From Akkermansiaceae bacterium UBA1506 (GTDB lineage: Bacteria; Verrucomicrobiota; Verrucomicrobiia; Verrucomicrobiales; DEV007), in the NCBI GenBank assembly GCA_002323995.1, contig DCQY01000027.1:24597-85068 (forward strand): a stretch of 60,472 bases of DNA. The letters are read 5' to 3'. Below are positions 26,286 to 36,800 of this stretch, piece after piece (position 1 is the first letter of the stretch; the number at the start of each line of letters is the position of its first letter). The notes under the pieces are model-generated. The model was not told the DNA's origin. It saw only the letters and a list, made by a program, of their open reading frames with translations, and did no database searches. The translations under genes were made by a program, and so were the position numbers.

Positions 26286-27374
26286 CTAGGCGAGGGCAGC
26301 TGCGATTGGGTCAGCAAGAGCTTTGCCGTGACGAGTTAGAAGTAAACGCCCGCCTTCTTCGACAAGTAAACCCTGCCTCGCTAGGGTTTTTACAGGACCG
26401 GGGGTCTCAATGAGGCTAAGTGGAACTCCTTCTCTGGTGCGGAGTTGTAGCGCGAGCGCTTCAAGACGTTTGTCCTCATCAGTGAGAACCTCGATGTCAG
26501 TCCTTGTATCCAGCCCCGCAGCAGAGGCTTTGATGTAGGCGGCGGTGTCAGGAAGCGTTTTCCAGCGTTGTCTGTTCAATGTCGTAACGGCCCCCGGGCC
26601 AAGCCCAAGGTAGTCGGCGCCGAACCAGTAGGCTCGGTTGTGTTGAGATTCTCCATCTGGTTTCGCGTAGTTGGAAATTTCATAGTGGTGGTAGCCGTTT
26701 TCCTCAAGGTAATCCAGGCCAAGGTAAAACTGATCGGCGTCACGGTCTTCGTCGATATCGAGTTCCCCCGTTTCGTGGCGTTTCAGGAATTCGGTATCTT
26801 CTTCGTAAGTGAGGTTGTAGGCGGAGATGTGATTCGGTGAGAGCGATACGGCGGTTTCGAGGTCATACTGCCATTGCTCTAACGTCTGACCGGGGATTGA
26901 AAACATGAGATCGAGACTGACCTGATTAAAATCAGCCGTGCGAAGGGTTTCGAAAGCTTTGATAGCATCTTCGCGGGTATGATCGCGATCGAGGGTCTTG
27001 AGCGTTTCAGGGGTAAAAGATTGTATGCCGAGGCTGACACGGGAAAGACCAAGTTCCCGCATCAGTTTTGCTTTCTTCAAGTCAAAGGTGGCAGGATTGG
27101 CTTCGATAGTCCACTCGCGGCAATCCGAGAAATCAAAGATACCGGTTAGGCCCTCGCAGAGGCGGGTCAAATGAGAGCAGGAGAGAAGAGTTGGGGTACC
27201 TCCGCCAAAGTAGGCGGTTTCAATTTTGCCGGAGACATCAGGGAGACGCTTCTCCGCTTCAGATAGAACTGCTTCGACGAAATCCTGATTCGCCAGCCGA
27301 CTCGGGGTGTGCTTATAGAATCCGCAGTAGGGGCAGATATGATGACAAAAGGGGATGTGAACGTAGAGATGCAC
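26286..27374 (-). CDS. hemW: Radical SAM haem chaperone HemW
   Basis: A 362-residue radical SAM protein starting at a GTG (27374), seven bases after the upstream small membrane gene. The iron-sulfur motif CxxxCxxC is at C10, C14 and C17 (CHHICPYC), followed by AYFGGGTPTLL and SRVSLGIQSF, typical of the HemN/HemW group, and by the HemW-type HNRAYW motif (QHNRAYWFG). HemW delivers haem to respiratory enzymes; it is not the coproporphyrinogen dehydrogenase HemN, which is longer. It is last in the parA-secA-nfeD-DUF3096-hemW series. Confidence 0.9.
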   Translation of the reverse strand: MHLYVHIPFCHHICPYCGFYKHTPSRLANQDFVEAVLSEAEKRLPDVSGKIETAYFGGGTPTLLSCSHLTRLCEGLTGIFDFSDCREWTIEANPATFDLKKAKLMRELGLSRVSLGIQSFTPETLKTLDRDHTREDAIKAFETLRTADFNQVSLDLMFSIPGQTLEQWQYDLETAVSLSPNHISAYNLTYEEDTEFLKRHETGELDIDEDRDADQFYLGLDYLEENGYHHYEISNYAKPDGESQHNRAYWFGADYLGLGPGAVTTLNRQRWKTLPDTAAYIKASAAGLDTRTDIEVLTDEDKRLEALALQLRTREGVPLSLIETPGPVKTLARQGLLVEEGGRLLLTRHGKALADPIAAALA

Positions 27375-27381
27375 AACGGGT

Positions 27382-27513
27382 TCACTTTTTTAGAATACCA
27401 AGTGCCCCGACGATCATCAGGTAGATGGCGAGAACGTTTTTCATCGACTCAAGAGGAACGAAAAAAAGAGCGATTCCAATGAGAAGAGTTACAACGGGAG
27501 CGGCGAGATTCAT
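27382..27513 (-). CDS. DUF3096-like small membrane protein
   Basis: A 43-residue protein from the ATG at 27513. The frame opens earlier at 27594 but that part overlaps the nfeD-like gene and has no family character. It is almost entirely hydrophobic with two short membrane segments (VVTLLIGIALFFVP and VLAIYLMIVGALGIL), matching the DUF3096 pattern, whose function is unknown. It lies 25 bases after the nfeD-like stop and 7 bases before hemW, so it is probably cotranscribed. Confidence 0.65.
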   Translation of the reverse strand: MNLAAPVVTLLIGIALFFVPLESMKNVLAIYLMIVGALGILKK

Positions 27514-27538
27514 GCCTCGACGATAGCTATTGGTGTTA

Positions 27539-28006
27539 TCAAGCGTCAAGCTTCCGGACAATGATTGAGGGCCCTCGGGTTGCAGTGATTTCAACTTGAG
27601 ACCCTTTTGGAATCGAGGGCCCTTCGGTCATTACGTCGATTTTTTTGCCATCGATGATGGCATGCCCTGAAGGAGTAATGTCGGTCACTGTGGTTCCGAT
27701 TTGACCCATCATGTTTTGCAATGAATCCCGTTTTTTGTCACGACCGGTTTCGTCATTGAGAATGAGGCTGCGGGTCAGCGGGAGCTTATGGAAATATTTC
27801 ATCCAGATGTTTAGCGTTGCCAATCCAAAGACAAACAGCACGGCGACAGCGATTGTTCCGGCTGTCATTCCAAATTCGGCAAAGGTCATGCCGACCGCTC
27901 CGAGAAGGCAGAGCATTCCGATAATGCCGAGAATTCCTCCAGGAAGGACGAGTTCCGCAATGACAGCGAGGATACCAACGATGCTAAGTACGATAATGGT
28001 AACCAT
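27539..28006 (-). CDS. NfeD-like membrane protein
   Basis: A 155-residue protein. The first half has hydrophobic membrane segments rich in Gly/Ile/Leu (IVLSIVGILAVIAELVLPGG onward); the C-terminal 55 residues (MGQIGTTVTDITPSGHAIIDG ... PSIIVRKL) resemble the OB-fold domain of NfeD proteins. Family members work with stomatin/SPFH proteins or membrane serine proteases in membrane quality control. No stomatin gene is in the window. It starts 24 bases after secA on the same strand. Confidence 0.8.
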   Translation of the reverse strand: MVTIIVLSIVGILAVIAELVLPGGILGIIGMLCLLGAVGMTFAEFGMTAGTIAVAVLFVFGLATLNIWMKYFHKLPLTRSLILNDETGRDKKRDSLQNMMGQIGTTVTDITPSGHAIIDGKKIDVMTEGPSIPKGSQVEITATRGPSIIVRKLDA

Positions 28007-28030
28007 AGTGATCGATTCGCTCTTTGAGCT

Positions 28031-31000
28031 TTAGCCGTTGCGGCCGCAACATTGCTTAAATTTCTTCCCGCTCCCGCAGGGGCAGGGGTCGTTCCGTCCA
28101 ACTTTGGGCATCTCCCGTTTAATTGTCTTCGGTATTTGAATTTGCGGCGCAGTCGCCTCTTTCTCGACTTCTAAACCTGCCAAAGCGTCGGGTCTGCTGG
28201 TCTGAATGCCACGAAGTACGCGATTGTAGTCTTCGGGACGAACTGTTGTTGTGCGGAAAAGGTTGCCGAGAACCTCGCTCTTGATTCGATCCATTAAACC
28301 TACAAAGAGCTTGTAGGCGGAGTGCTTGTACTCGACGAGGGGATCCTTTTGCGCGTAGCGGTAGTTTCCAATCGAGTCGCGGAGGTTGTCCATTTCGTAG
28401 AGATGTTCCTGCCAGAGTTGGTCGATACTGTTAAGGATGACCCATCGTTCAAGACCCTCGACACGCTCAGGGTCTTCGTGCGCAGTCTTTACCTCGTATG
28501 CGGCTTTAACCTGATCGATGATAAAATCAAGGACCTCATCAGGGGATTTGTCTGTAAAATCAACATCCCCTTGATTTAATCCGAGAGGGAAGTGGGTGTT
28601 CACCTCACTCATTACAGCATCGGTATTGAGTTCGCCGGTTTCGCTATCGAAGCAATCCTGAAGCATTGCAGGCAGGGCATCCTCTATAATGTCGATGACA
28701 AGGGCATGTGGGTTTTCGGTATTTAGAACGTCGTTGCGGTAGCCGTAAACTACGCTCCGCTGATTGTTCATCACGTCGTCGTATTCGAGGATGTGCTTTC
28801 GAGCAAGGTAGTCACGCTGCTCAACTTTCTTTTGAGCGTTCTCGACGGACTTGTTAAGCCAGCTGTGTTCCAACTCCTGTCCTTCTTCAAGGCCGAAACG
28901 GTCCATCATTTTAGTCATGCGCTCGGCAGCCCCAAACTGCATCATGAGTTCGTCTTCGAAGCTGACGTAAAAAACAGAAACACCATTATCACCCTGGCGG
29001 GAACAACGGCCTCGGAGTTGACGGTCCACCCGGCGACTGCGGTGGCGCTCGGTCGCGATGACCATTAGACCGCCTTTTTCGTTTATGCCTTCACCCAGTT
29101 TGATATCGGTACCTCGACCGGCCATGTTTGTGGCAACGGTCACTGCTCCCGGTTGACCGGCCCGGGCTACGATTTCTGCTTCCTGCTCGTGGAACTTGGC
29201 GTTTAAGACGGAATGGGGAATTTTATCTCGCTTGAGCATACGCGCCAGAATCTCAGATGATTCGACGCTGGCGGTGCCGAGAAGAATTGGCTGCCCTTCT
29301 GTATGATATTCCCGAACAAGGTCGATGACGGCTTTAAACTTTTCACGCTGTGTTTTAAAGATCTTATCGTTAAGATCGACGCGGTTGATTTCCCGGTTCG
29401 TTGGCACCACAAGGACGTCGAGTTTGTAGATATCGCGGAATTCGGCAGCTTCAGTTTCAGCGGTGCCAGTCATGCCGCCAAGCTTCTCATAGAGGCGGAA
29501 GTAATTCTGGATCGTGATAGTCGCGTAGGTTTGAGTCTCACCTTCGATCTTAACGCCTTCCTTTGCTTCAACAGCCTGATGAAGTCCGTCAGACCAGCGA
29601 CGTCCTGCCATCTTGCGTCCGGTATTCTCATCAACGATCATGACGCGGTTATCTTCGACCACGTAGTGCACATCCTTCTCGTAAAGCGTGTAGGCACGCA
29701 TTAACTGAGAGATGGTATGCATTTTTTCCGCCTGCGCTGACATCTGCTGCTGCAGTTCGCCTTTCTTCTCAGCTTTTTGGCGATCAGAAAGAGAGTCGTC
29801 ACCATCAATGACGGAAAAGGCATCGGACAGGTCAGGTAGGATAAACGCCTCAGGATCGTCAGGACTCAAAAACTGGCGTCCCTGTTCGGTCAGTTCTGCT
29901 TCGTGAGCTTTTGGATCAAGGGTGAAAAAAAGCTCTTCCTTAAGGGCGAAAAGTGCCGTCTTCTGGGGATCGCGATAAAATTCAAGCTCGGCTTTCTCCA
30001 TGGCGCGGCGCACTTCGGCGTCTTCCATAGCACGAAGCAGCGCACGGTTCCGCGGCATGCCTAGCTTCACCTTGTAGTAGATCTCACCAGCCTCTGCCAC
30101 GTTGCCGGCTTCCATCTCTTTTTTTCCTTCTTGAGCAAGATCATTGACCAGCTTCGTCTGCTTGCGATAGAGATTTTGAATGGCGCCTTTGAAGGTGTCG
30201 AACTGCTGATCTTGTCGTTGCGTGACTGGGCCCGAAATAATGAGTGGCGTTCTCGCTTCATCAACGAGAACAGAGTCGACCTCATCAATGAGGGCGAAAT
30301 AGTGATTGCGCTGGACTTGATCTTCCGCGCTTTGAGCCATGCCGTTGTCGCGCAGGTAGTCGAATCCAAATTCGCTCGCAGTTCCGTAAGTGATATCTTT
30401 TTGATACTGCTCTTTGCGGATCTCGCCGCGTTGGTCGTTTTGGATACAACCCACGGTGAGTCCTAGCCATTTGAAGAGATAGCCCATCCACTCCGAGTCA
30501 CGACGAGCGAGATAGTCGTTGACGGTGATAACGTGGACACCGAGTCCGGACAAAGCATTGAGGAAGACCGGTAGGGTCGCGACAAGGGTTTTCCCCTCGC
30601 CGGTGGCCATCTCAGCAATCATACCACGATGTAATCCAATGCCTCCAATCAGTTGGACATCAAAGTGAACCATTTGCCATTTGGTCGGATGGTCACAGAC
30701 ATCCCACTCTTCGCCGCAAAGTCTGCGGGCGGCATTTTTGACAACGGCATAGGCCTCTGGAAGAATTTTTTCGAGGTATTCAGCACGGACTGCTGGAAAT
30801 TCTTCTTTGAGTTCAGCAAAGAGGATTTGGGCCTCAAGAATTTTAGCTGCCATTTCATCGTTGTTGAGACTACTCACTTCGGCAGGTTTGATGAAATCTG
30901 CGGCCTTTTTGAACTCTTCTGCGATGAGATCGAAGCGATTAGCCCAACCGATCAAAGTTGTGCGGTTTTCTTCTCCGTCGCGATTTAAGAGGACGCGTTC

Positions 31001-31195
31001 ACTGTAACCCTCAATATTGAGGTTGTAGCGATCGAGATGTTCTTTCCACAAGGCAGTTTTGTCGCGCAGCACCTGCTCAGGCTCGTTCTGAAGCTGTTTT
31101 TCAATCTCGTTGATGCGGTCTACAATTGGTGCGATCTGCTTGATCACACGCTGATTTCGGCTGCCAACGATGAGTTTTAGGAACCACTTAAGCAT
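28031..31195 (-). CDS. secA: Preprotein translocase ATPase SecA, enlarged form
   Basis: A 1,054-residue SecA, the motor of Sec export, against 901 in E. coli. Walker A MATGEGKT is near residue 196-203, about 95 later than in E. coli, so there is an insertion before LPEAYAVVKNAARRL. A second insertion, roughly 100 residues, lies between ISGPV and YVVEDN within the first nucleotide-binding domain. Other motifs: LIDEVDSVLVDEARTPLIIS, VDENTGRKMAGRRWSDG, NMAGRGTDIKLG, GRCSRQGD. The C-terminus carries the zinc-binding CPCGSGKKFKQCC used for SecB and membrane binding. Enlarged SecA proteins occur in Bacteroidota and PVC lineages. It lies between parA and the nfeD-like gene. Confidence 0.97.
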   Translation of the reverse strand: MLKWFLKLIVGSRNQRVIKQIAPIVDRINEIEKQLQNEPEQVLRDKTALWKEHLDRYNLNIEGYSERVLLNRDGEENRTTLIGWANRFDLIAEEFKKAADFIKPAEVSSLNNDEMAAKILEAQILFAELKEEFPAVRAEYLEKILPEAYAVVKNAARRLCGEEWDVCDHPTKWQMVHFDVQLIGGIGLHRGMIAEMATGEGKTLVATLPVFLNALSGLGVHVITVNDYLARRDSEWMGYLFKWLGLTVGCIQNDQRGEIRKEQYQKDITYGTASEFGFDYLRDNGMAQSAEDQVQRNHYFALIDEVDSVLVDEARTPLIISGPVTQRQDQQFDTFKGAIQNLYRKQTKLVNDLAQEGKKEMEAGNVAEAGEIYYKVKLGMPRNRALLRAMEDAEVRRAMEKAELEFYRDPQKTALFALKEELFFTLDPKAHEAELTEQGRQFLSPDDPEAFILPDLSDAFSVIDGDDSLSDRQKAEKKGELQQQMSAQAEKMHTISQLMRAYTLYEKDVHYVVEDNRVMIVDENTGRKMAGRRWSDGLHQAVEAKEGVKIEGETQTYATITIQNYFRLYEKLGGMTGTAETEAAEFRDIYKLDVLVVPTNREINRVDLNDKIFKTQREKFKAVIDLVREYHTEGQPILLGTASVESSEILARMLKRDKIPHSVLNAKFHEQEAEIVARAGQPGAVTVATNMAGRGTDIKLGEGINEKGGLMVIATERHRSRRVDRQLRGRCSRQGDNGVSVFYVSFEDELMMQFGAAERMTKMMDRFGLEEGQELEHSWLNKSVENAQKKVEQRDYLARKHILEYDDVMNNQRSVVYGYRNDVLNTENPHALVIDIIEDALPAMLQDCFDSETGELNTDAVMSEVNTHFPLGLNQGDVDFTDKSPDEVLDFIIDQVKAAYEVKTAHEDPERVEGLERWVILNSIDQLWQEHLYEMDNLRDSIGNYRYAQKDPLVEYKHSAYKLFVGLMDRIKSEVLGNLFRTTTVRPEDYNRVLRGIQTSRPDALAGLEVEKEATAPQIQIPKTIKREMPKVGRNDPCPCGSGKKFKQCCGRNG

Positions 31196-31294
31196 GTTGA
31201 ATGAGGGGAGGGGAAAAAAGGGAAACGAAAGTATAGAGCATCTCTGCCGAATTTCAGTCGATTTTCCGCATTGTCGCCGTGGTTGGGGGCGTGG

Positions 31295-32062
31295 TCAGGC
31301 GTGTCGCTGCAGGAATTCGTCGGCCAAAGCGCGGTAGGCGACTGCTCCGGAACATGAGGGGGCGTAGTCGATGATAGTCTGTCCATAAGAAGGCGCTTCA
31401 CCGAGACGAATATTTCGGGGAATGATAGTTTGGTAAGTCACCTCTGGGAAATACTCGCGTACATCATTGATGACCATGGACGAAAGATTGGTTCGGCTAT
31501 CCGCCATCGTCATAATAATGCCCTCCAGAACCACGTCGGGATTGGCACCGGACTCTTTAATCTGTTGGTGAACGCCAACGATTTTAGAGAGGCCCTCGAG
31601 ACCAAAATATTCGCACTGGAGAGGAACGATGAGTTCGTCTGCAGCAGCAAGAGACGACGTCATTAAAACGCCAAGTGACGGAGGGCAGTCAATCAGCATG
31701 TAGTCAGCTGGATCTGACTGTCTGAATTCGGAGAGAATCCGGCGAAGTCGAATGAGGTGGTCCTCCTCCCGGGCCATCTCGATTTCGCAACCGGCTAGAT
31801 CCATATCACAAGGACCCAGCGATAAGTTCTCGTATTTGGTCGGTAGAATGAGGTCGGCAATTGGAGTGTCTCCCATCAATGATTGGTAAACGCCCGGTTG
31901 GTCGCCCGGGACAAAGTCAAGCGCGCTAGTGGAATTGGCTTGAGGATCCATGTCCAATACGATCACCCGGACCCCCTTTTCTGCTAGGCAGGCACCCAGG
32001 TTGACAGAGGTCGTCGTCTTACCGACGCCTCCCTTCTGGTTTGCTATGGCGATGATCTTCAT
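31295..32062 (-). CDS. parA: ParA/Soj-family partitioning ATPase
   Basis: A 255-residue Walker-type ATPase of the chromosomal ParA/Soj group. The deviant Walker A is KGGVGKTTTSVNL near residue 10; the later motifs VIVLDMDPQAN and YMLIDCPPSLG are also clear. With ParB it would position the origin region and assist segregation. No parB is adjacent: the next gene downstream, after 99 bases, is secA. The length without an N-terminal DNA-binding domain fits chromosomal Soj rather than a type Ia plasmid ParA. An orphan ParA-like positioning ATPase is also possible. Confidence 0.9.
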   Translation of the reverse strand: MKIIAIANQKGGVGKTTTSVNLGACLAEKGVRVIVLDMDPQANSTSALDFVPGDQPGVYQSLMGDTPIADLILPTKYENLSLGPCDMDLAGCEIEMAREEDHLIRLRRILSEFRQSDPADYMLIDCPPSLGVLMTSSLAAADELIVPLQCEYFGLEGLSKIVGVHQQIKESGANPDVVLEGIIMTMADSRTNLSSMVINDVREYFPEVTYQTIIPRNIRLGEAPSYGQTIIDYAPSCSGAVAYRALADEFLQRHA

Positions 32063-32307
32063 GGAGGACTTATCTTGTGACTTGGAAACGCCGAAGTTTG
32101 CCTGATCCTGGCAAAGGCGAAAGGGAAAAAAACGGGTTTGAGTAAATCTTGCAGCCGCAATTCCGTTTTTCGGTTATTTATTCAACAGGGTCAAAAGACG
32201 ATCAACACCTGCAGATTACAGAGACAGCTTGATTAAGGTAGGCCGCTTTTCAATCCCTTAGTGTGTAGTTGGCTGCTGGTATAGGTGGAAGAAAGTGTTC
32301 CTAAATC

Positions 32308-32327
32308 AGGATGGTTCGCTTCATCCT
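32308..32327 (-). terminator. Weak hairpin downstream of the sulfatase gene
   Basis: A 6-bp stem (AGGATG / CATCCT) with an 8-base loop lies 18 bases past the sulfatase stop codon, in the 282-base gap before parA. There is no U-tract, so it may be only a 3'-end stabiliser or chance. The rest of the gap shows no gene and presumably holds the parA promoter. Confidence 0.25.
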
Positions 32328-32344
32328 AGCAGGTGAAGGAGGAT

Positions 32345-33826
32345 CTATCGCTCTAGGCCAAGTAATTGAGGAACCGGATTGTCGATTTGGCCGATCGGGC
32401 GTTGACCTGCTCCGCGAGTGTCTCCGTCCCCGAGATCAGCGCGTCCGATATCTGCCAACTCCATCAGGCGCTTCACGACCTCCGGGTGGTCGGCTGCTAC
32501 ATCATTTTTGCAGGCGATATCTTCGACCACATTGAAAAGCAGAGACCGCTCAGAATTATCTTCCTTCCTCGAAAAATGAGGATGGTTTCTGAAATTTCCC
32601 ATCGGGAGAAACAGTTTCCACGGACCAGAACGAACTGCCTGCATTTGCACTCCGTCATAATAGTAAAATGCCTTGTAGGGTGTTTTTGCCCCGACCTCCT
32701 CAACCATCAATGACCGAATATCATACCCGTCAATTTTTCGATCCTGTGGTTCTTTGCTGCCAGCCATTCGGGCAAAGGTGGGCAGTAAATCCATGGTCGT
32801 GCAGAATTCCTGGCTGATTGTCCCTTCTGGAATCGTTCCGGGCCACCACATGATTGTGGGGACACGAAATGCGCCCTCGGATGTCGTATATCCTCTTCCA
32901 TGCAAAGGTTGATTGGATCCTCGGGTAACATTACCAGGCTCTGGTCGGATCGGTGCGCCATTGTCCGATGTCCAGATCACGAGAGTGTTTTCTTCGATCC
33001 CCAGCTCGACGAGTTTATCCAGGAGCTGTCCTTGAGACCAATCGAGTTCCTCGATCGAGTCTCCCCACGGTCCGTTTTTGCTCTTGCCGCGAAACTCCGG
33101 ACTCGAAAAAGGAGTGGTGGTGCTGCCCGGCATGGCTTGGGGAAAGTAGAGAAAGAATGGTTCGTCTTTGTGCGCCTCGATCCACTCAATCGCTCGATTG
33201 GTATAGCGCTTAGTCAAGCCATCACGATCCACCGGAGCCTCGATCACCATCTCGTTTTCCAACAGCGGCAGTGGCGGCCAGAGTGAGCTGCCTGTCTGGG
33301 TTGCCAAGGGACTGTTCCGTTTTGCTATGCGTATTCCCGCTTCCCGGGTCATATCATCGCTGTAGGGAATCCCGAAAAAATAATCGAAGCCCTGTTGAGT
33401 CGGCATAAACACTGGTTGATCGCCGAGGTGCCATTTGCCAATTGTTGCGGTGGCGTAGCCCTGTTCTTTAAGCACTTCAGCAATGGTAATTTCGTCAGGA
33501 TGTAACCCATAGGGAGAAACTGGACGCAATACCCAGCCATCCCTCTCGTTATGATGCATTCCGACGCGCTGAGAGTAACAGCCGGTCATAATGCTGGAAC
33601 GAGATGGCGTGCAGACTCCCGCAGTGACACAGAAATGAGTAAATTTCCTGCCCTCTCGAGCCATCCGGTTCAGATTCGGAGTTCGATGGACCTTTGAACC
33701 GAAGGGTTCGATATCTCCGTAGCCTAAATTGTCTGTATAGATAATGATAAAGTTAGGCTTTTTGCCGTCCTCAGCTCCAAGCGCGAATCCTGCTGCAAGT
33801 AGCACAATGGAGAAGATCATTTTCAT
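32345..33826 (-). CDS. Exported type I (formylglycine) sulfatase
   Basis: About 493 residues from the ATG at 33826; a GTG four codons upstream is less likely. The N-terminus is a signal peptide (MIFSIVLLAAGFALGAE). The sulfatase signature CTPSR at about residues 72-76 contains the cysteine that is converted to formylglycine. Metal-site regions IYTDNLGYGD and WTSDNGAP are present, with Asn in place of the second Asp of the usual DD pair. It hydrolyses a sulfate ester, most likely on polysaccharide, in the periplasm; substrate unknown. It begins 25 bases after the end of the haem dehydrogenase gene on the same strand, so the two are probably cotranscribed. No anaerobic or aerobic formylglycine-generating enzyme is seen here. 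Confidence 0.93.
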   Translation of the reverse strand: MKMIFSIVLLAAGFALGAEDGKKPNFIIIYTDNLGYGDIEPFGSKVHRTPNLNRMAREGRKFTHFCVTAGVCTPSRSSIMTGCYSQRVGMHHNERDGWVLRPVSPYGLHPDEITIAEVLKEQGYATATIGKWHLGDQPVFMPTQQGFDYFFGIPYSDDMTREAGIRIAKRNSPLATQTGSSLWPPLPLLENEMVIEAPVDRDGLTKRYTNRAIEWIEAHKDEPFFLYFPQAMPGSTTTPFSSPEFRGKSKNGPWGDSIEELDWSQGQLLDKLVELGIEENTLVIWTSDNGAPIRPEPGNVTRGSNQPLHGRGYTTSEGAFRVPTIMWWPGTIPEGTISQEFCTTMDLLPTFARMAGSKEPQDRKIDGYDIRSLMVEEVGAKTPYKAFYYYDGVQMQAVRSGPWKLFLPMGNFRNHPHFSRKEDNSERSLLFNVVEDIACKNDVAADHPEVVKRLMELADIGRADLGDGDTRGAGQRPIGQIDNPVPQLLGLER

Positions 33827-33851
33827 AATCAATCGCACCGAAGCGACCCTA

Positions 33852-36800
33852 TCATTTTTTCAAAAACGCTACTAAATCCACCATCTCACGCTTCGTGATA
33901 GCCGCTTCCAATCCAACTGGCATCAGTGAATGCCCGATTGATTCAATCGATCGTATTTCATTTCTGGGGATGGTCAAGGTAATGCCTCCGGGCATGCGAA
34001 GGGTGATAGCTGTGGAATCTTCGGCGTAGAGAAGGCCACTCAGACTGGTGCCGTCTTTTTTATTCACGGAACGCAAAACCCAACGCTCTTCTACGGCTCG
34101 ATTTGGATCAAGAATATCGGTAAGAAGAGCCTCTCGGGGTTTGATTTTCACGTCGTTCAAGGAAGGGCCCACGTCGACGCCCTCTTCACCTACTTTGTGA
34201 CAGGTGACACATGCTGCCTTTTTAAATACGGCCAGCCCCTTGTCGGGATCGCCTTTGTGCGTGTTGAGAAGCGCCTTATACTCTTTCACGACTTTGGCCC
34301 GGTCACTATTGGTCTGGCCGAAGAGTTCTTTGGCGAGAGATTTGATCTCCTCGTTGGAACTGCGTCCATAAGACCAGCGGGTCATGGGAGGCATCACAGA
34401 GGGGCTGATCTCTCCGGCCTTCATCTTTTTCATCAACATGAGCCCACTACGGGTGTTGCCTGAGATTAGGGTTATTGCCTCGCGCCGTGGCGTTGGACCA
34501 AGCTTTTTCCAATTCTCAAAAAAATACTCAGCAACCGTCTCCCGCTTGTCAGGGGAGAGCATACGAACGGCCGCGGCCTGAATCTCGGGGCTTTCGGTGA
34601 TCTGAATCAGTTCTTCTACAACCTCGAGTTTTTCGTTTAGAGGACGTTGGGCAACAAGGTCAAGCGCTGCAGTGCGATCCGCGAGCGAACGTTTTTGATC
34701 GCGTGCAATTTCTGTCGCACTTTCTAACAGGTTGGATAAAATAGAGGGTCCTTTGCCCAGTTCTGGTGGAGCTGCGGAAATCAATGCGGCAAGGCTTTTC
34801 TGCTTCAACGCACCGCGACGAAGGCCTTCGGAAATTCCGGAGACAACTTCGAAGTGTTGCCACTTAGGTTCCCCTTCGAGCTCGGAGACCACCTCATTCA
34901 GTGCTTTGAGATCTCCAAGAGCGGCAGTGTGCCGGGCCATGTCTCGAATCGCTCCGGCCGCCACCTCTCGAGGGTTTTCGGTGAAAACATCCCGATTATC
35001 GACCGGAACCGGAGAGAGCAGTTGCTGGAGTATGGCAGGTGCCTGTTCGCCATTAGAACTCAGAATTGCTTTGCGGAGCCAAGAATTCTGAGGCGACCTG
35101 ATGATAGCCTCGGTAAGCCGAGTCGAATTCCTCTCGATGTCTGGAAATAGAGAGATTGCGGTAAACTGCACACGAGGTGCGTCAGCAGACCAGGACAGCT
35201 CCTTGATGGAAGTCGTGAACTTTTCACTCAATGCCTTTTCATGAATGAGATGGAGGGCGTTTTCGTGGACCTCGGAAGAGGGAACGGTAAGTAAACTTTT
35301 GATGTGATCTGTGGTGAGAGCACTCAGACCGTTCAACGTCCACGCGATGTGAACCGCTTCTTCAGGACTTTTATAATTACCGAGTTGTTGTTCCAATGCA
35401 GTGACGGCACTCTGATCTTGTTTCTCAACTAAAAGGCGCTGTGCAGTGGTGCGCCGCCATCCGTTTTTATGCCCCAATAGAGCTACCAAATCTGCTGACA
35501 GATCCGGAAGTTTCTCAACTTTTCGCGGTAAACTTCCTTTTTTTACAATCCGCCAAATCCGACCCTGATCAAATCCGGCTCGCATGTAGTGAGTTTTGGA
35601 AAACTCTTCAGGAAAAAAGCGCGAATGATCGATGAACCGGCGATACATATCGACGACATAAAGACCGCCATCGGGTCCATTTCGAATTTGAACAGGCCTG
35701 GTCCATTCGTCCGCAGAAGCGAGAAATTCTTCTCTCTCTCCAACTCGCTCAGCGATAAAGCTGGCTCCGTTTGGTATGAGTTTATTGCGAGTCACAAGCT
35801 GCGCCGTCGGATCGCACACAAAAATGTCGCCGGTTAGACCGGGAGCAGCATCGCCGGTGTAGACGCAGAGTCCGCACGCTGCGGTGTGGGTTCCCGCATG
35901 TGCAGCGGCGGTGGTGTGACTGAGGGAAACGGGGCGAACCGGTGCGCCCGATGGTTGAATGTCCTCATCCCCCTGGATGATACCTGCCAATTGGTTGCGT
36001 TTAACCACTTCGAGGGGCATTACCGTAAACTTGATGGGATTTCGGTTTGAGTTATAAAAATGGCGCCCAAAGGCATCGACTGATCCGCCATACTGGCCAA
36101 CCCCGGGGATCGCTTTGAGGTCACCACTGCGCGGATTGTAGCGAAGATTGAGTCGGGCGAAATTTAGCGTCTTTGCAGGATTTCCTTCGGGATAGATTTC
36201 CTTCCCGTCGAGGCCATTGCAGAGGTAAATGTCGTTGTTTATATGGTATCGCGGGCTGGAAACCTGAAGCTGATTATGGCGTGGTTCATTACTGCGGAAC
36301 AGGGTTTTGCATACATCCGCAACATCGTCTCCATCGGTATCCTTGAGGAAAAGGATTGCTGTTCTTGTTGTTGCGAGCAGCCCATCCTTCATCGGAAGCA
36401 GCCCCTGCACGTGATCGAGTTCCGCTGCCCACGTGGTTGCTTTGTCCATGACGCCGTCTCCATTGAGATCGGATAGTAAACGGATGCGAGAGAGCGGCGC
36501 TACGCTGTCAGTAGGCAATGGGTAATCGCCCATCTCAGCGACAAACATTCGGCCTTTTGCGTCCCAGACAACATCGACCGGATCACAAGTTAGCGGTTCA
36601 GAAGCGACGAGTTGGATTTCGTAATCGTCGTCGATCTCCCACGCGGCAAGACTTTCATCCGGAGAAAGTGGAAAACGACGGGGCAGAATACTTTCTCCGG
36701 TGATCGAGTATCCCATGTCGCTGGACCTTTCGGCAACGGCCCACCTTTCTTTGTAGGAATCGAGTGGATGGAGTTCGAGACGACGTATGTAACATTCTGC

